DNA from: Flavobacterium aquariorum
GTDB taxonomy: Bacteria > Bacteroidota > Bacteroidia > Flavobacteriales > Flavobacteriaceae
Reading direction: 5' to 3'
Length of the DNA: 64,000 nucleotides
Assembly (NCBI RefSeq): GCF_003254745.1
Contig: NZ_QKXH01000004.1
Coordinates: 124,001 to 188,000, forward strand
Part shown: piece by piece, positions 9,105 through 19,179 of the stretch
How positions within the stretch are numbered: the first letter of the stretch is position 1
How the letters are laid out: every line of letters begins with the position of its first letter
Program-made: the position numbers and the translations under genes
Notes under the pieces: generated by a model
What the model was told of the DNA's origin: nothing
Database searches by the model: none
What the model saw: the letters and a program-made list of their open reading frames with translations, nothing else

Positions 9105-9131
9105 AATAGATTTAAATAATTTGCTTTATTG

Positions 9132-9139
9132 TATTTTTG
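9132..9139 (+). promoter_or_regulatory. -7 promoter box of sucA
   Basis: TATTTTTG fits TAnnTTTG. No good -33 box lies at the usual distance. The predicted start near 9146 leaves a leader of about 32 nt before the chosen sucA ATG and rules out the TTG at 9121 as a start. Confidence 0.5.
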
Positions 9140-9177
9140 CCGGACTATTTAACAAAAGTATATTCAATAACAATATT

Positions 9178-11952
9178 ATGGATAGGTTTTCATTTTTAAA
9201 CGCAGCTCATACAGAATTTTTCGCGCAATTATACGATCAATATTTAGAAAATCCAGATAGCGTAGAACCTAGTTGGAGAAGTTTTTTTCAAGGTTTCGAC
9301 TTTGGAATGACTACTTATAATGATGAAAATCCAGTTCAGCAAATTGTTGAAGTGTCCACTGGTAATGTCGATTGTAGTTTAGTTTCAGACAAATTGCAAA
9401 AGGAATTCAACGTATTGAAATTAATTGATGGTTACCGTTCCCGAGGGCATTTGTTTACCAAAACAAATCCGGTTCGCGATCGTAGAAAAACGACTCCGAC
9501 TTTGGATATCGAAAACTTTGGATTAACAACTGCCGATTTATCAACGGTTTTTGATGCAGCACAAGTTATTGGTATTCCGCCTAGTTCCTTACAAGATATT
9601 ATAACACGTCTTAAAGCAATTTACTGCCAACATATTGGTGTTGAATATATGTATATCAGGAATCCTGGTGTTGTGAAATGGGTTCAGGATAAATTGGGTG
9701 TAAACAATAATCAGCCAAACTTCTCTTCGGAAGAGAAAAAAAATATACTGAACAAATTGAATCAAGCTGTTTCTTTTGAGAACTTTTTGCATACTAAATA
9801 TGTAGGGCAAAAACGTTTTTCATTAGAAGGAGGAGAAACAATTATTCCAGCTTTGGATGCTTTAATTGAAAAAGCAGCAGAACAAGGAGTAGAGCAATTT
9901 GTGATGGGAATGGCTCACCGTGGTCGTTTGAACGTTTTGGCAAATATTTTTGGCAAATCGACTCAAGACATTTTTGGTGAATTTGACGGTAAAGATTACG
10001 ATCAGGAATATTTTGATGGTGACGTGAAATATCACTTAGGTCTTACTGCCGACAAAAAAACAAGAACTGGAAAAAGTATCAATATCAATTTGGCACCAAA
10101 TCCTTCTCACTTAGAGACTGTTGGGGCAGTTATTGAAGGAATCACAAGAGCAAAACAAGAGAAATATTACCCGGATGATTTCTCAAAAGTATTGCCAATT
10201 GCCGTTCACGGAGATGCAGCAATTGCTGGGCAAGGTATTTTGTACGAAATCATTCAAATGGCGTTGCTTGACGGTTACAAAACTGGAGGTACTATTCATA
10301 TCGTAATTAATAATCAAGTTGGTTTTACAACTAATTATTTAGATGCTCGTTCATCGACTTATTGTACAGATGTTGCCAAAGTAACACTTTCGCCAGTATT
10401 ACACGTAAATGCAGATGATGCCGAGGCTGTTGTACACGCTATGTCTTTTGCATTGGATTATAGAATGCAATTTGGACGTGATGTGTTTATCGATTTGTTA
10501 GGGTATAGAAAATATGGTCATAATGAAGGTGATGAGCCTCGTTTTACACAACCTGTCTTATATAAAATCATTGCGAAGCATCAAAATCCAAGAGACATTT
10601 ATGCCGAAAAATTATTGGCAGAACGTGTTATTGATGCCACTTATGTAAATGGTTTAGAAAAAGAATACAAAGCTACTTTGGAAGAAAATTTGGAAGCATC
10701 TCGTAAAAAAGATTTGACTATCATTACTCCATTTATGCAAAACGAATGGCAAGGTTACAAACAAGTAACGTCTGTTCAAATGTTGGAAAAAGTGGATACT
10801 TCTTATCCAAAAGAAAAATTGACAGAAATTGCCAATTCGATTTCAAACTTGCCAACAGATAAAAAGTTTATTAGTAAAATTCAAAAACTAATCAACGACA
10901 GAAAAACAATGTTCTTCGAAACTGATAAATTGGATTGGGGAATGGCGGAGCATTTAGCTTACGGATCTTTATTGCAAGAAGGTTTTGATGTTCGTATTTC
11001 TGGACAAGACGTAGAAAGAGGAACTTTCTCCCACCGTCATGCCGTAGTTAAAGTAGAAGATTCAGAAGAAGAAGTAATTTTAATAAATAGTTTAAAAGAT
11101 AAAAAAGGAAACTTTAATATCTTCAACTCACACTTATCAGAATATGGTGTTTTAGGTTTTGATTATGGATACGCTTTGGCAAGTCCAAAAGCTTTAACCA
11201 TTTGGGAAGCACAATTTGGGGATTTCTCCAATGGAGCCCAAATTATGATTGACCAATATATTTCTTGTGGTGAAGACAAATGGAATAATCAAAATGGTAT
11301 TGTTTTATTGTTGCCGCACGGATACGAAGGACAAGGAGCAGAACACTCTTCAGCTAGAATGGAACGTTACTTACAACTTTGTGCAAGACAAAATATGTAT
11401 GTGGCAGATTGTACTACACCAGCCAACTTCTTCCACTTGTTACGTCGTCAATTGAAAACGGAATTCCGTAAGCCATTGATTGTGTTTACTCCAAAAAGTT
11501 TACTGCGTGACCCAAGATGTGTTTCTTCTGTTGAGGAATTGGTAAATGGAAGTTTCCAAGAAACTATCGATGATACTACAGTAAACAAGAAAGATGTAAA
11601 AACATTGGTTTTCTGTACAGGTAAATTCTACTATGATATTACTGCCGAAAGAGAAAATAACGGTCGTAATGATGTGGCGGTAGTAAGAATTGAGCAGTTG
11701 TTCCCGTTGCCAGTAGAGCAATTAAAAGCAATCATTGCTCAATATCCAAATGCTGATGATTATGTTTGGGCACAAGAAGAGCCTAAAAATATGGGAGCAT
11801 TTAGTTATATGTTAATGAATTTCGACCTTGTAAAATGGAGATTGGCTTCATTACGTCAGTATGCTGCGCCTGCTGCAGGTAGTTACACACGTGCAAAACG
11901 TCGTCACGCCGATGCAATCAGAATGGTTTTCGACAAGAATTTGTTTAGATAA
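9178..11952 (+). CDS. sucA: 2-oxoglutarate dehydrogenase E1 component
   Basis: The thiamine-diphosphate-dependent E1 subunit decarboxylates 2-oxoglutarate and passes the succinyl group to the lipoyl arm of SucB in the TCA cycle. The protein is 924 residues from the ATG giving MDRFSFLNAAHTEFFAQLYDQY. That opening matches the family N-terminus, including LYDQYLENPDSVEPSWRSFF. Central motifs include HRGRLNVLANI, NPSHLE, the HGDAAIAGQG strand and GYRKYGHNEGDEP. The C-terminal transketolase part has LLPHGYEGQGAEHSSARMERYLQL. It lies 168 nt upstream of sucB, and the gap holds a strong hairpin. Confidence 0.97.
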   Translation: MDRFSFLNAAHTEFFAQLYDQYLENPDSVEPSWRSFFQGFDFGMTTYNDENPVQQIVEVSTGNVDCSLVSDKLQKEFNVLKLIDGYRSRGHLFTKTNPVRDRRKTTPTLDIENFGLTTADLSTVFDAAQVIGIPPSSLQDIITRLKAIYCQHIGVEYMYIRNPGVVKWVQDKLGVNNNQPNFSSEEKKNILNKLNQAVSFENFLHTKYVGQKRFSLEGGETIIPALDALIEKAAEQGVEQFVMGMAHRGRLNVLANIFGKSTQDIFGEFDGKDYDQEYFDGDVKYHLGLTADKKTRTGKSININLAPNPSHLETVGAVIEGITRAKQEKYYPDDFSKVLPIAVHGDAAIAGQGILYEIIQMALLDGYKTGGTIHIVINNQVGFTTNYLDARSSTYCTDVAKVTLSPVLHVNADDAEAVVHAMSFALDYRMQFGRDVFIDLLGYRKYGHNEGDEPRFTQPVLYKIIAKHQNPRDIYAEKLLAERVIDATYVNGLEKEYKATLEENLEASRKKDLTIITPFMQNEWQGYKQVTSVQMLEKVDTSYPKEKLTEIANSISNLPTDKKFISKIQKLINDRKTMFFETDKLDWGMAEHLAYGSLLQEGFDVRISGQDVERGTFSHRHAVVKVEDSEEEVILINSLKDKKGNFNIFNSHLSEYGVLGFDYGYALASPKALTIWEAQFGDFSNGAQIMIDQYISCGEDKWNNQNGIVLLLPHGYEGQGAEHSSARMERYLQLCARQNMYVADCTTPANFFHLLRRQLKTEFRKPLIVFTPKSLLRDPRCVSSVEELVNGSFQETIDDTTVNKKDVKTLVFCTGKFYYDITAERENNGRNDVAVVRIEQLFPLPVEQLKAIIAQYPNADDYVWAQEEPKNMGAFSYMLMNFDLVKWRLASLRQYAAPAAGSYTRAKRRHADAIRMVFDKNLFR

Positions 11953-12040
11953 AATAATAAGGAGCTATTTCCTGCTATTCGTTGCAATCTTTTTATTTTT
12001 AAAGGAAAAATAAAAAGGATTTCCACTTCTATCAGGGCTA
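11953..12040. repeat. Interspersed hairpin repeat between sucA and sucB
   Basis: The element begins GGAGCTATTTCCTGCTATTC and ends near GATTTCCACTTCTATCAGGG. In the middle a perfect 12-bp inverted repeat, CTTTTTATTTTT (11989-12000) and AAAAATAAAAAG (12006-12017), encloses a 5-nt loop. I recall very similar sequences dispersed between genes in Flavobacterium genomes; that is memory, not a search. A degenerate relative of its left half lies at 39111-39180. In the mRNA the hairpin could lower or process transcription into sucB. Confidence 0.65.
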
Positions 12041-12120
12041 GAAAGAACAATAACAATAAACAGAAGTTGTTTTTTAGAACAATTTTAAAATTTAAAATTC
12101 ATAATTTAAAATAATAAAAC

Positions 12121-13347
12121 ATGATTTTAGAAATGAAAGTCCCATCACCAGGGGAATCAATCAAAGAAGTTGAAATTGCAACTTGGTTAGTAAAGGATGG
12201 AGATTATGTAGAAAAAGACCAAGCTATTGCTGAGGTTGATTCAGACAAAGCAACTCTTGAATTACCGGCAGAAGTAAGTGGAATTATCACGCTAAAAGCG
12301 GAAGAAGGAGATACTGTTGCTGTTGGAGCAGTAGTTTGCCTTATTGATACTGATGGAGCAAAACCAGCTGGTGCTGCACCAGTTGCTGAAGTTGCCAAAG
12401 CGGTAGAGGCGCCAAAGGCAGAAGTAAAAGCAGAAGCGCCAAAAGCGGCTCCTGTTGTAGCTTCTTATGCTGCAGGAACGCCATCACCAGCAGCCAAAAA
12501 AATATTGGAAGAGAAAAATATAGCTCCAGCTACTGTTACGGGTACTGGAAAAGCTGGAAGAATAACAAAGGATGATGCAGTAAATGCTGTGCCTTCTATG
12601 GGAACTCCAACTGGTGGATCTCGTGGTACCGAAAGAACGAAATTGTCTATGTTGCGTCGTAAAGTGGCCGAAAGATTGGTTGCTGCCAAAAATGAAACAG
12701 CTATGTTGACTACTTTCAATGAAGTAAACATGACGCCAATTAACTTGATTCGTAACGAATACAAAGATGCGTTCAAGGCAAAACATGGTGGACTTGGTTT
12801 AGGATATATGTCATTCTTTACTAAAGCGGTTACAAGAGCCTTAGAATTGTATCCAGACGTAAACTCTATGATGGATGGTGACCATAAAATCGCTTTTGAT
12901 TTTGCGGATATATCTATCGCAGTTTCTGGGCCAAAAGGATTGATGGTTCCTGTAGTTCGTAACGCTGAAAACTTGACTTTCCGTGGAGTTGAAGCTGAAA
13001 TTAAAAGATTGGCTTTAAGAGCTCGTGATGGACAAATCACAGTTGATGATATGACTGGAGGAACATTCACGATTACTAATGGGGGTGTTTTTGGAAGTAT
13101 GTTGAGTACTCCAATCATCAACCCTCCTCAATCTGGAATCCTTGGAATGCACAACATTATTGAGCGTCCTATCGCAGTAAATGGTAAAGTGGAAATTCAC
13201 CCAATGATGTACGTGGCTCTTTCTTATGACCACAGAATTATTGATGGTCGTGAGTCTGTTGGTTTCTTGGTTGCTGTAAAAGAAGCTTTAGAAAACCCAT
13301 TAGAATTATTGATGGGTGGTAACGCTAAAAAAGCATTGGAATTGTAA
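12121..13347 (+). CDS. sucB: 2-oxoglutarate dehydrogenase E2, dihydrolipoyllysine succinyltransferase
   Basis: The E2 core transfers the succinyl group from the lipoyl arm to CoA. The 408-residue protein has an N-terminal lipoyl domain with the lipoylated lysine in [10 protein letters not shown] (about residue 43). An Ala/Pro/Glu linker follows, then the E3-binding domain (about 120-155: [26 protein letters not shown]). The catalytic domain ends with the active-site motif [13 protein letters not shown]. One lipoyl domain and total length are normal for SucB. A clear terminator follows. Confidence 0.97.
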   Translation: MILEMKVPSPGESIKEVEIATWLVKDGDYVEKDQAIAEVDSDKATLELPAEVSGIITLKAEEGDTVAVGAVVCLIDTDGAKPAGAAPVAEVAKAVEAPKAEVKAEAPKAAPVVASYAAGTPSPAAKKILEEKNIAPATVTGTGKAGRITKDDAVNAVPSMGTPTGGSRGTERTKLSMLRRKVAERLVAAKNETAMLTTFNEVNMTPINLIRNEYKDAFKAKHGGLGLGYMSFFTKAVTRALELYPDVNSMMDGDHKIAFDFADISIAVSGPKGLMVPVVRNAENLTFRGVEAEIKRLALRARDGQITVDDMTGGTFTITNGGVFGSMLSTPIINPPQSGILGMHNIIERPIAVNGKVEIHPMMYVALSYDHRIIDGRESVGFLVAVKEALENPLELLMGGNAKKALEL

Positions 13348-13370
13348 TTAAAAATTCTTTCTTAAAATAA

Positions 13371-13410
13371 AAAAAAACCGTCTCGTTCCAAAAAACGAGA
13401 TGGTTTTTTT
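13371..13410 (+). terminator. Rho-independent terminator after sucB
   Basis: An A-run, the stem AACCGTCTCGTT paired with AACGAGATGGTT, and a T-run form a nearly symmetric hairpin, active in principle on both strands. It also shows that the ATG at 13400 cannot be the start of the MFS gene. Confidence 0.85.
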
Positions 13411-13441
13411 GTTTATTTGCCCCACTAACCAAATACTATTT

Positions 13442-14677
13442 ATGGCTTCAAACAAAAAACAGGCTGCTATCGGCTTTATCTTCATCACAATGTTAATTGA
13501 TATTACGGGTTGGGGAATTATCATTCCGGTTATTCCAAAATTGATTAAGGAATTGATACATGGTGATGTTAGTGAAGCGGCAAAATACGGTGGTTGGCTA
13601 ACATTTTCGTATGCGATAACCCAATTTATGTTTGCGCCTTTAATTGGTAATTTGAGTGATAAATTTGGGCGAAGACCCATAATCCTAATTTCGCTTTTTG
13701 CTTTTTCGCTGGATTATATTTTGCTGGCATTTGCCCCAACTATTACATGGTTATTCATAGGAAGAATAATTGCTGGATTAACAGGTGCAAGTATTTCAAC
13801 TGCTTCGGCGTATATAGCCGATGTGAGTACGCCTGAAAATAGAGCCAAGAACTTTGGTATGATCGGTGTGGCTTTTGGGCTCGGATTTATAATTGGGCCT
13901 GTTATCGGAGGTGTTTTGGGGCATTATGGATCTAGGATTCCATTTTATGCTGCAGCAGTTTTGTGCTTGCTGAATTTCTTGTACGGTTATTTTATTTTAC
14001 CCGAATCACTATCAAAAGAAAACAGAAGGCCAGTGAATTTGAAAAGGGCCAATCCAATTGGAGCCTTTTTGAATTTAAAAAAATACCCTTCGCTATATGG
14101 GTTATTGTTTGCTCTGTTTTTGATCTATGTTGCATCACATGCTGTAGAAAGCAATTGGAGTTATTTTACGATGTACAAATTTAGTTGGGATGAAAAAATG
14201 GTTGGAATTTCATTAGGTGTTGTTGGTGTTTTAGTAAGTCTCGTTCAAGGAGGATTGATACGATGGACTAGCCGAAAATTAGGAAATGAAAAAAGTATTT
14301 ATGTTGGAATGACATTATATACTATTGGAATGTTTTTGTTTGCTTTTGCTTCCGAAAGCTGGATGATGTTTCTCTTTTTGATTCCGTATTGTCTAGCCGG
14401 AATTGCTGGACCTGCTTTGCGAGCTATAGTTTCAAATCATGTTTTACCAACAGAACAAGGCGAAATCCAAGGAACAATAGCTAGTTTAATGAGTGCTGCA
14501 ACCATTATTGGGCCACCAGTAATGTCGAGTCTTTTTTATTATTTTACGCATAAAGGTGCGCCGCTCCAATTTGCAGGAATGCCATTTATTCTTGGCGGTT
14601 TATTAATGATGGTTAGCGGTATTATTTCTTATTTTTCGTTGAAAAAGTATGCTACTTCAAATACAAACAATGATTAA
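13442..14677 (+). CDS. MFS transporter of the TCR/Tet type
   Basis: The 411-residue protein has 12 predicted membrane segments. MFS motif A is seen as GNLSDKFGRRPI between TM2 and TM3, and the drug:H+ antiporter motif C region as GLGFIIGPVIGGVLG. It resembles TetA-class exporters (TM1 DITGWGIIIPVIPKLI). Such Tet-like proteins are common in Flavobacterium core genomes, so tetracycline resistance should not be assumed. The start is the ATG after the sucB terminator. Confidence 0.88.
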   Translation: MASNKKQAAIGFIFITMLIDITGWGIIIPVIPKLIKELIHGDVSEAAKYGGWLTFSYAITQFMFAPLIGNLSDKFGRRPIILISLFAFSLDYILLAFAPTITWLFIGRIIAGLTGASISTASAYIADVSTPENRAKNFGMIGVAFGLGFIIGPVIGGVLGHYGSRIPFYAAAVLCLLNFLYGYFILPESLSKENRRPVNLKRANPIGAFLNLKKYPSLYGLLFALFLIYVASHAVESNWSYFTMYKFSWDEKMVGISLGVVGVLVSLVQGGLIRWTSRKLGNEKSIYVGMTLYTIGMFLFAFASESWMMFLFLIPYCLAGIAGPALRAIVSNHVLPTEQGEIQGTIASLMSAATIIGPPVMSSLFYYFTHKGAPLQFAGMPFILGGLLMMVSGIISYFSLKKYATSNTNND

Positions 14678-14784
14678 AATAATCAATAATCCATTGTTTT
14701 TTATTGTTATTTGAATTCCAATAGGTGTATTTGTGAGTTTGGTGCAGATATCTCTATCGTTGTTTCGGCACTTGACATATTCAT

Positions 14785-14821
14785 AAAAAAAATCCGTTTA
14801 GTTTTCTAAACGGATTTTTTT
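14785..14821. terminator. Bidirectional terminator between MFS and SprB-repeat genes
   Basis: AAAAAAATCCGTTTAG, loop TTTT, CTAAACGGATTTTTTT: a perfect stem with A and T runs on both sides, between two convergent genes. Confidence 0.88.
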
Positions 14822-14837
14822 GTTAAAGTAAATGAGG

Positions 14838-17800
14838 TTATTCTTTTATAAGTTTCACAGTTTTTTCTGCTCCTTCGGCTTTTACTTTTAGAAAATAAAT
14901 ACCATTTGAGAAATTGGATAAGTCAATTTCGGAACGAAGACCGTTTATTTTTTTGGTCAGAAGCGTTTCTCCTTTAATGGAGATAAAGGTAACTTCATCA
15001 ATAATCGAAGTATTTGAAATTGTTAAAACGTTTTTCACAGGATTTGGATAGTATTCAAAATTTTTGATGGCCAAATCATTCGTTCCTAATGTGCTAGATT
15101 TTACGGTCACAGCCAATCTTTCCGTACTTTCAATTCCGTTTATTGTTTGGGAAGCATAGTATGTAGTTCCGTCCACAATAACTGTTGTTAATGGTAAAGG
15201 AGCTTCACTTGTTTTACTTGTTTTTCCAGCCAAAGGATTCTGATTGATGTACCATTTAATATTTTGACCATCAATAATAAGATCTGCCAAAGTTTGTCCA
15301 GGCTTAAATACCAAAGTCAATTTGATTTGCCCATTTATTAAAGGAGCTGGAGGATCAACTAGAGCATTCAGCGAGATGTAACATCCATTCTCATCTGAAG
15401 TATTAACGATGTATGATCCCGGAGTTAATCCTGAGAAAACATTGTTCGTTGAAAATTTATCTAAATTAGGAGATATTGCATATCTGTAATTACCTGTTCC
15501 TCCCGTTGCATTGATAGTAATAGTTTGACTTTTTACCGTCGTCACAGTCATTAATGCAGAAACTGGTTCTGAAATAACAACTTGAGTCGTTGTAAAGCAT
15601 CCATTAGAGTCCTTCATACTAATATTATGTGCACCTGCGCGTAAATTAGTAAAAGTCATACTGATGTTGCCATTTATATAGGGACCGTTGTCTAGAGAAT
15701 AAGTATATGGAGCGAGCCCGCCAGTTACATTAGCTGCTATGGAACCGCTAGCCTCACCTTTGCAATTTATATTAGTAGCAGTTACATTAATTACAGGGAT
15801 ACTTCCTTGGGTAATCATTGCTGTAATAGAAAATGTCGAATTTTGATAATCTCGGACTTTTACAGTATAAGTTCCAGCTTTGAAACTTGAGTATACATTT
15901 GAATTTGTATAAGTTGCACCGTTGTCAAATGAATAGTAGTAGGGTTGAAATCCTCCCGTAGCATTAATGGTTATGGTTCCGGGAGCATTACATTTTATAG
16001 AATCAACTTGAACAGTAGCCGAAAGTGCTGGTGCTTGCACAACATCAACGCTCCAGTGTATATATCCACAACCATTAGCATCCGTTACTTGTGCAGAGTA
16101 ACGTCCAATTGGTAATCTGGTAAAAATTCCATCTTTTTGTGGACCGGCAACTACGATTCCGTTATTGTTTTGTAAATAATAGTTATAAGGTGCAGTTCCT
16201 CCATTTGCATTCACAATTATTCCTTGATCATTAATTAATATTGCAGTAGCTGATAGATTTTCTGCTGGTTCTGTTAAGGCAATTGTTGTGGTGGAAATAC
16301 AGCCGTTGGCATCTTTAACTGAAATATTATAAGTGCCAACACGTAAATTAGTAAAGACATTAGTTGTATTAAAAATAATTCCATCTAACGAATAAGTATA
16401 TGGCGCTTGTCCTCCTGTTGCAGTAGCTGTTATTGAACCTGTATTGTCACCTTTACAAAGTACATTTGAATTAACTGTTGCTGAAATGGCTGGAGCATTC
16501 ACAGGAGTTATTACTGCAACCATTGAAGTAGTTGTATTGTTCTCTGCGTCACGAACGTTTATGTTATAAGTTCCGGGAGCCAAACCAGTAAAAATATTTG
16601 AAGTAGTATAATTAATTCCATTGTCCAGCGAATATTCATAAGAGCCTGAGCCTCCTGTAGCAACAACAGTAATTATTCCGGTAGGATTATTACAGGTTAT
16701 AGGTGAGGCTGAAAAACTTGCAGACAGTCCGTTAGAATTAGAAATGTTAATTCCAGTTTTTAATAATGAGCATATTGTACTATCTATAACTTGGACACTA
16801 TATACTCCTGTTGGTAAGTTAGCAAAGATATTAGATGTCTGAGGGCTTGTTATTGTTACTCCTGTGTCGTTATCTTGTAGTGTATAAGAATAAGGAGGTA
16901 CTCCGCCTGTTGTATTTACGGAAATAGTTTTGTCATTTACCACAACCGTTGAGCTAAGGATAGTAGGTTCCGGTATCGTTATGCTTACAAATGAAGTGCA
17001 GCTATTGTTATCGATTACTTGTATAGTGTGCTCTCCTGCAGACAAGTTGTTAAAAGTATACTCAGCATTAGAATCATAGAAATCAACATTGTTTAATTTA
17101 TAAACATAAGGTGCTTGACCTTGGATAACTGTTGTTGTTATAGAACCATTGCTTGCGCCATTACAGCTTACCGCAGCGACTAATGTTGCAGTAATAAATA
17201 CTGGTTTTACATCAGCTATGGTAACAGGGACGGTAGTTGTTGTGTTTTCAGTATCCCGAACAGTTATGGAATAATTTCCAGGAACTAAATTAAACTCATT
17301 TGAAGAAACATAAGTAGCTCCATTGTCTAATGAGTATTGATAAGGAACTACACCTCCTGATGCACTAACGGTTATTGTTCCAGTAGGATTAACACACGTT
17401 GTAGGTGTTACAGCAATTGTTGCTAAAAGTTGATTATGTTTATTAATTACAATATTTGTCTGTAAGTAGAAACATCCTTTTGCATCTGTAACTCGGACAC
17501 CATATAATCCGGCTTTTAAACCCATAAAAACGTTGGAAGTTTGAGAAGGAATAATTGGTAATCCGAAATTATCTGTTACTGCATAAGTATAAGGGGCAAC
17601 TCCTCCCGTAGTATTAATGGTTATAGTTCCATCATTATCATCACTTGTTGTTGAGTTTGTAGTAACTGCTGTCATTGATAAAATGGAAGGTTCTACAATG
17701 GCTGCAACCATAGTATATATACATCCAAGAGCATCTTTTACATTTACATTATAATATCCAGCAGCTAAATAATTAAAAATATTACTTGTAACATAGCCAT

Positions 17801-19127
17801 TGCCTATTGAATACGTATAAGGTGCTGTTCCTCCACTAGCATTAATTGTAATTGCACCATCGTTGCTTCCTTTGCAATTTACGTTTGTAACTGTTGCAGT
17901 CGCCACCAATGTTTGAACAGGATCTATAGTTGTAGGTAAAGGAGGTGAAACACAATTCTTACTGTCTTTTATAAACGTGACATAGGTACTTGGCTGCAAA
18001 TTCGAGAAGGTATTCATATTGCTAAAAGTTACTCCATTATCAATAGAATAATAATATGGAGCTTGCCCTGAGGTTGCTTGAACAGTTATTGATGCATTGC
18101 TGCAACTTGTTGGATTGTTGTGAAGTACAACCCCATTTACAGGAACAGGTGGTGCTATTGTTATTGTACTTGTATTGAAGGTTGAATTTAAAGCATCTTT
18201 TACATTTATTAAATAAGTTCCGGCAGTTAGATTATTAAAAATATTAATAGCTTGAAAAGCTCCCCCATTTATAGAATATGTGTAAGGAGATTGTCCGCCA
18301 AAAGCATTAACCGTCAATGAAGCATTTCCATTACTGCTGCAATCTATTTCTTTGGTAATGGCAACTGCTGCATTTAAAGCAGGTAAGATAGTTGCTGAAA
18401 CCATTGCTACACAACCTCGAGAATCTCTTGCGTTAAAAATATTGTTTCCGGGTGCTAAATTTGTAAAAACATTACTAGCTTGATAATTAGTGCCGTTTGA
18501 TGAATATTGATAAGGTGCAGTTCCTCCAATAGCTGTAATAGTTGCATTTTGACCAACTACCATTGCAGTTGTATTTAATAAAGTTGGCTCTGTAATAGTG
18601 TAGGTAAATGTAGTTGGACAGCTAGCGGCTACATCTAATACCTGTATGGTGTATACCCCAGCCAATAAATTGTTGAAAATGTTACTACTTGTAAAAGTAC
18701 CTCCATTATTTATAGAATAGTAATATTGTCCACCTCCTCCAGAAGCAGTAATGGTTAGCGACGAAGTGCCTCCTTTGCATGCTATTGTGGTATTCGTAGC
18801 TGTTATATTTAAAGCCGGAATAACTTTTACGTTAAAAGAATTGGTTGTAATAGTTCCGTTATTATCAATTCTGGCATAGATTGTTGTAGAACTTGCTGCA
18901 GTATTATAATTTGAAGGATTTGCAATTGCATTTATATTATTGGTTGCATCTGCAAGGCTTAAATGGTAGCTTACTGTAGTTTGAGCAGGATCTAGATTGC
19001 CAATTAAATCTATTTTTTGCTTACTTAAATCAAAATTGTTGTCTCCGGAGCAATGTACAATATTATTAACTTGAGCATAAAAAACAGTAGTAAATAAGAA
19101 AAGAAAACAGAGTAAAATTTTTTTCAT
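14838..19127 (-). CDS. Large T9SS-secreted protein with about 15 SprB repeats
   Basis: The 1429-residue protein has a signal peptide (MKKILLCFLFLFTTVFYAQ). About 15 tandem SprB-like modules of 65-75 residues follow (core pattern GxITxxAxGGxxPYxYSxDNG, NIFxNLxAGTYxIxVxDxxGC). A type A T9SS sorting domain closes it (about 1355-1429: YYPNPVKNVLTIS to GIYFLKVKAEG). It should be exported by the Sec system and then T9SS to the cell surface. SprB is the mobile gliding adhesin of F. johnsoniae, but this protein is far smaller, and SprB repeats occur in many other surface proteins. From the fifth module on, the repeats fall into a three-module superrepeat. It is the last gene of the CHAT operon, 52 nt after the retropepsin gene. 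Confidence 0.93.
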   Translation of the reverse strand: MKKILLCFLFLFTTVFYAQVNNIVHCSGDNNFDLSKQKIDLIGNLDPAQTTVSYHLSLADATNNINAIANPSNYNTAASSTTIYARIDNNGTITTNSFNVKVIPALNITATNTTIACKGGTSSLTITASGGGGQYYYSINNGGTFTSSNIFNNLLAGVYTIQVLDVAASCPTTFTYTITEPTLLNTTAMVVGQNATITAIGGTAPYQYSSNGTNYQASNVFTNLAPGNNIFNARDSRGCVAMVSATILPALNAAVAITKEIDCSSNGNASLTVNAFGGQSPYTYSINGGAFQAINIFNNLTAGTYLINVKDALNSTFNTSTITIAPPVPVNGVVLHNNPTSCSNASITVQATSGQAPYYYSIDNGVTFSNMNTFSNLQPSTYVTFIKDSKNCVSPPLPTTIDPVQTLVATATVTNVNCKGSNDGAITINASGGTAPYTYSIGNGYVTSNIFNYLAAGYYNVNVKDALGCIYTMVAAIVEPSILSMTAVTTNSTTSDDNDGTITINTTGGVAPYTYAVTDNFGLPIIPSQTSNVFMGLKAGLYGVRVTDAKGCFYLQTNIVINKHNQLLATIAVTPTTCVNPTGTITVSASGGVVPYQYSLDNGATYVSSNEFNLVPGNYSITVRDTENTTTTVPVTIADVKPVFITATLVAAVSCNGASNGSITTTVIQGQAPYVYKLNNVDFYDSNAEYTFNNLSAGEHTIQVIDNNSCTSFVSITIPEPTILSSTVVVNDKTISVNTTGGVPPYSYTLQDNDTGVTITSPQTSNIFANLPTGVYSVQVIDSTICSLLKTGINISNSNGLSASFSASPITCNNPTGIITVVATGGSGSYEYSLDNGINYTTSNIFTGLAPGTYNINVRDAENNTTTSMVAVITPVNAPAISATVNSNVLCKGDNTGSITATATGGQAPYTYSLDGIIFNTTNVFTNLRVGTYNISVKDANGCISTTTIALTEPAENLSATAILINDQGIIVNANGGTAPYNYYLQNNNGIVVAGPQKDGIFTRLPIGRYSAQVTDANGCGYIHWSVDVVQAPALSATVQVDSIKCNAPGTITINATGGFQPYYYSFDNGATYTNSNVYSSFKAGTYTVKVRDYQNSTFSITAMITQGSIPVINVTATNINCKGEASGSIAANVTGGLAPYTYSLDNGPYINGNISMTFTNLRAGAHNISMKDSNGCFTTTQVVISEPVSALMTVTTVKSQTITINATGGTGNYRYAISPNLDKFSTNNVFSGLTPGSYIVNTSDENGCYISLNALVDPPAPLINGQIKLTLVFKPGQTLADLIIDGQNIKWYINQNPLAGKTSKTSEAPLPLTTVIVDGTTYYASQTINGIESTERLAVTVKSSTLGTNDLAIKNFEYYPNPVKNVLTISNTSIIDEVTFISIKGETLLTKKINGLRSEIDLSNFSNGIYFLKVKAEGAEKTVKLIKE

Positions 19128-19179
19128 AGTAATAGATTTGTTAAAATAAGCTCAACAAATATAACTAAAAAACTTAATT

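Noticed and set aside
12465..13121. Long open frame on the minus strand inside sucB
   Set aside because: Antisense shadow of a well-supported gene with strong codon bias.
13442..14677. Calling the MFS gene a tetracycline resistance gene
   Set aside because: Family resemblance only; chromosomal housekeeping-like context and no mobile element.
14838..19127. Repeated DNA periodicity considered as CRISPR
   Set aside because: The repeats are diverged protein-coding modules of about 200 nt, not short identical repeats with spacers.
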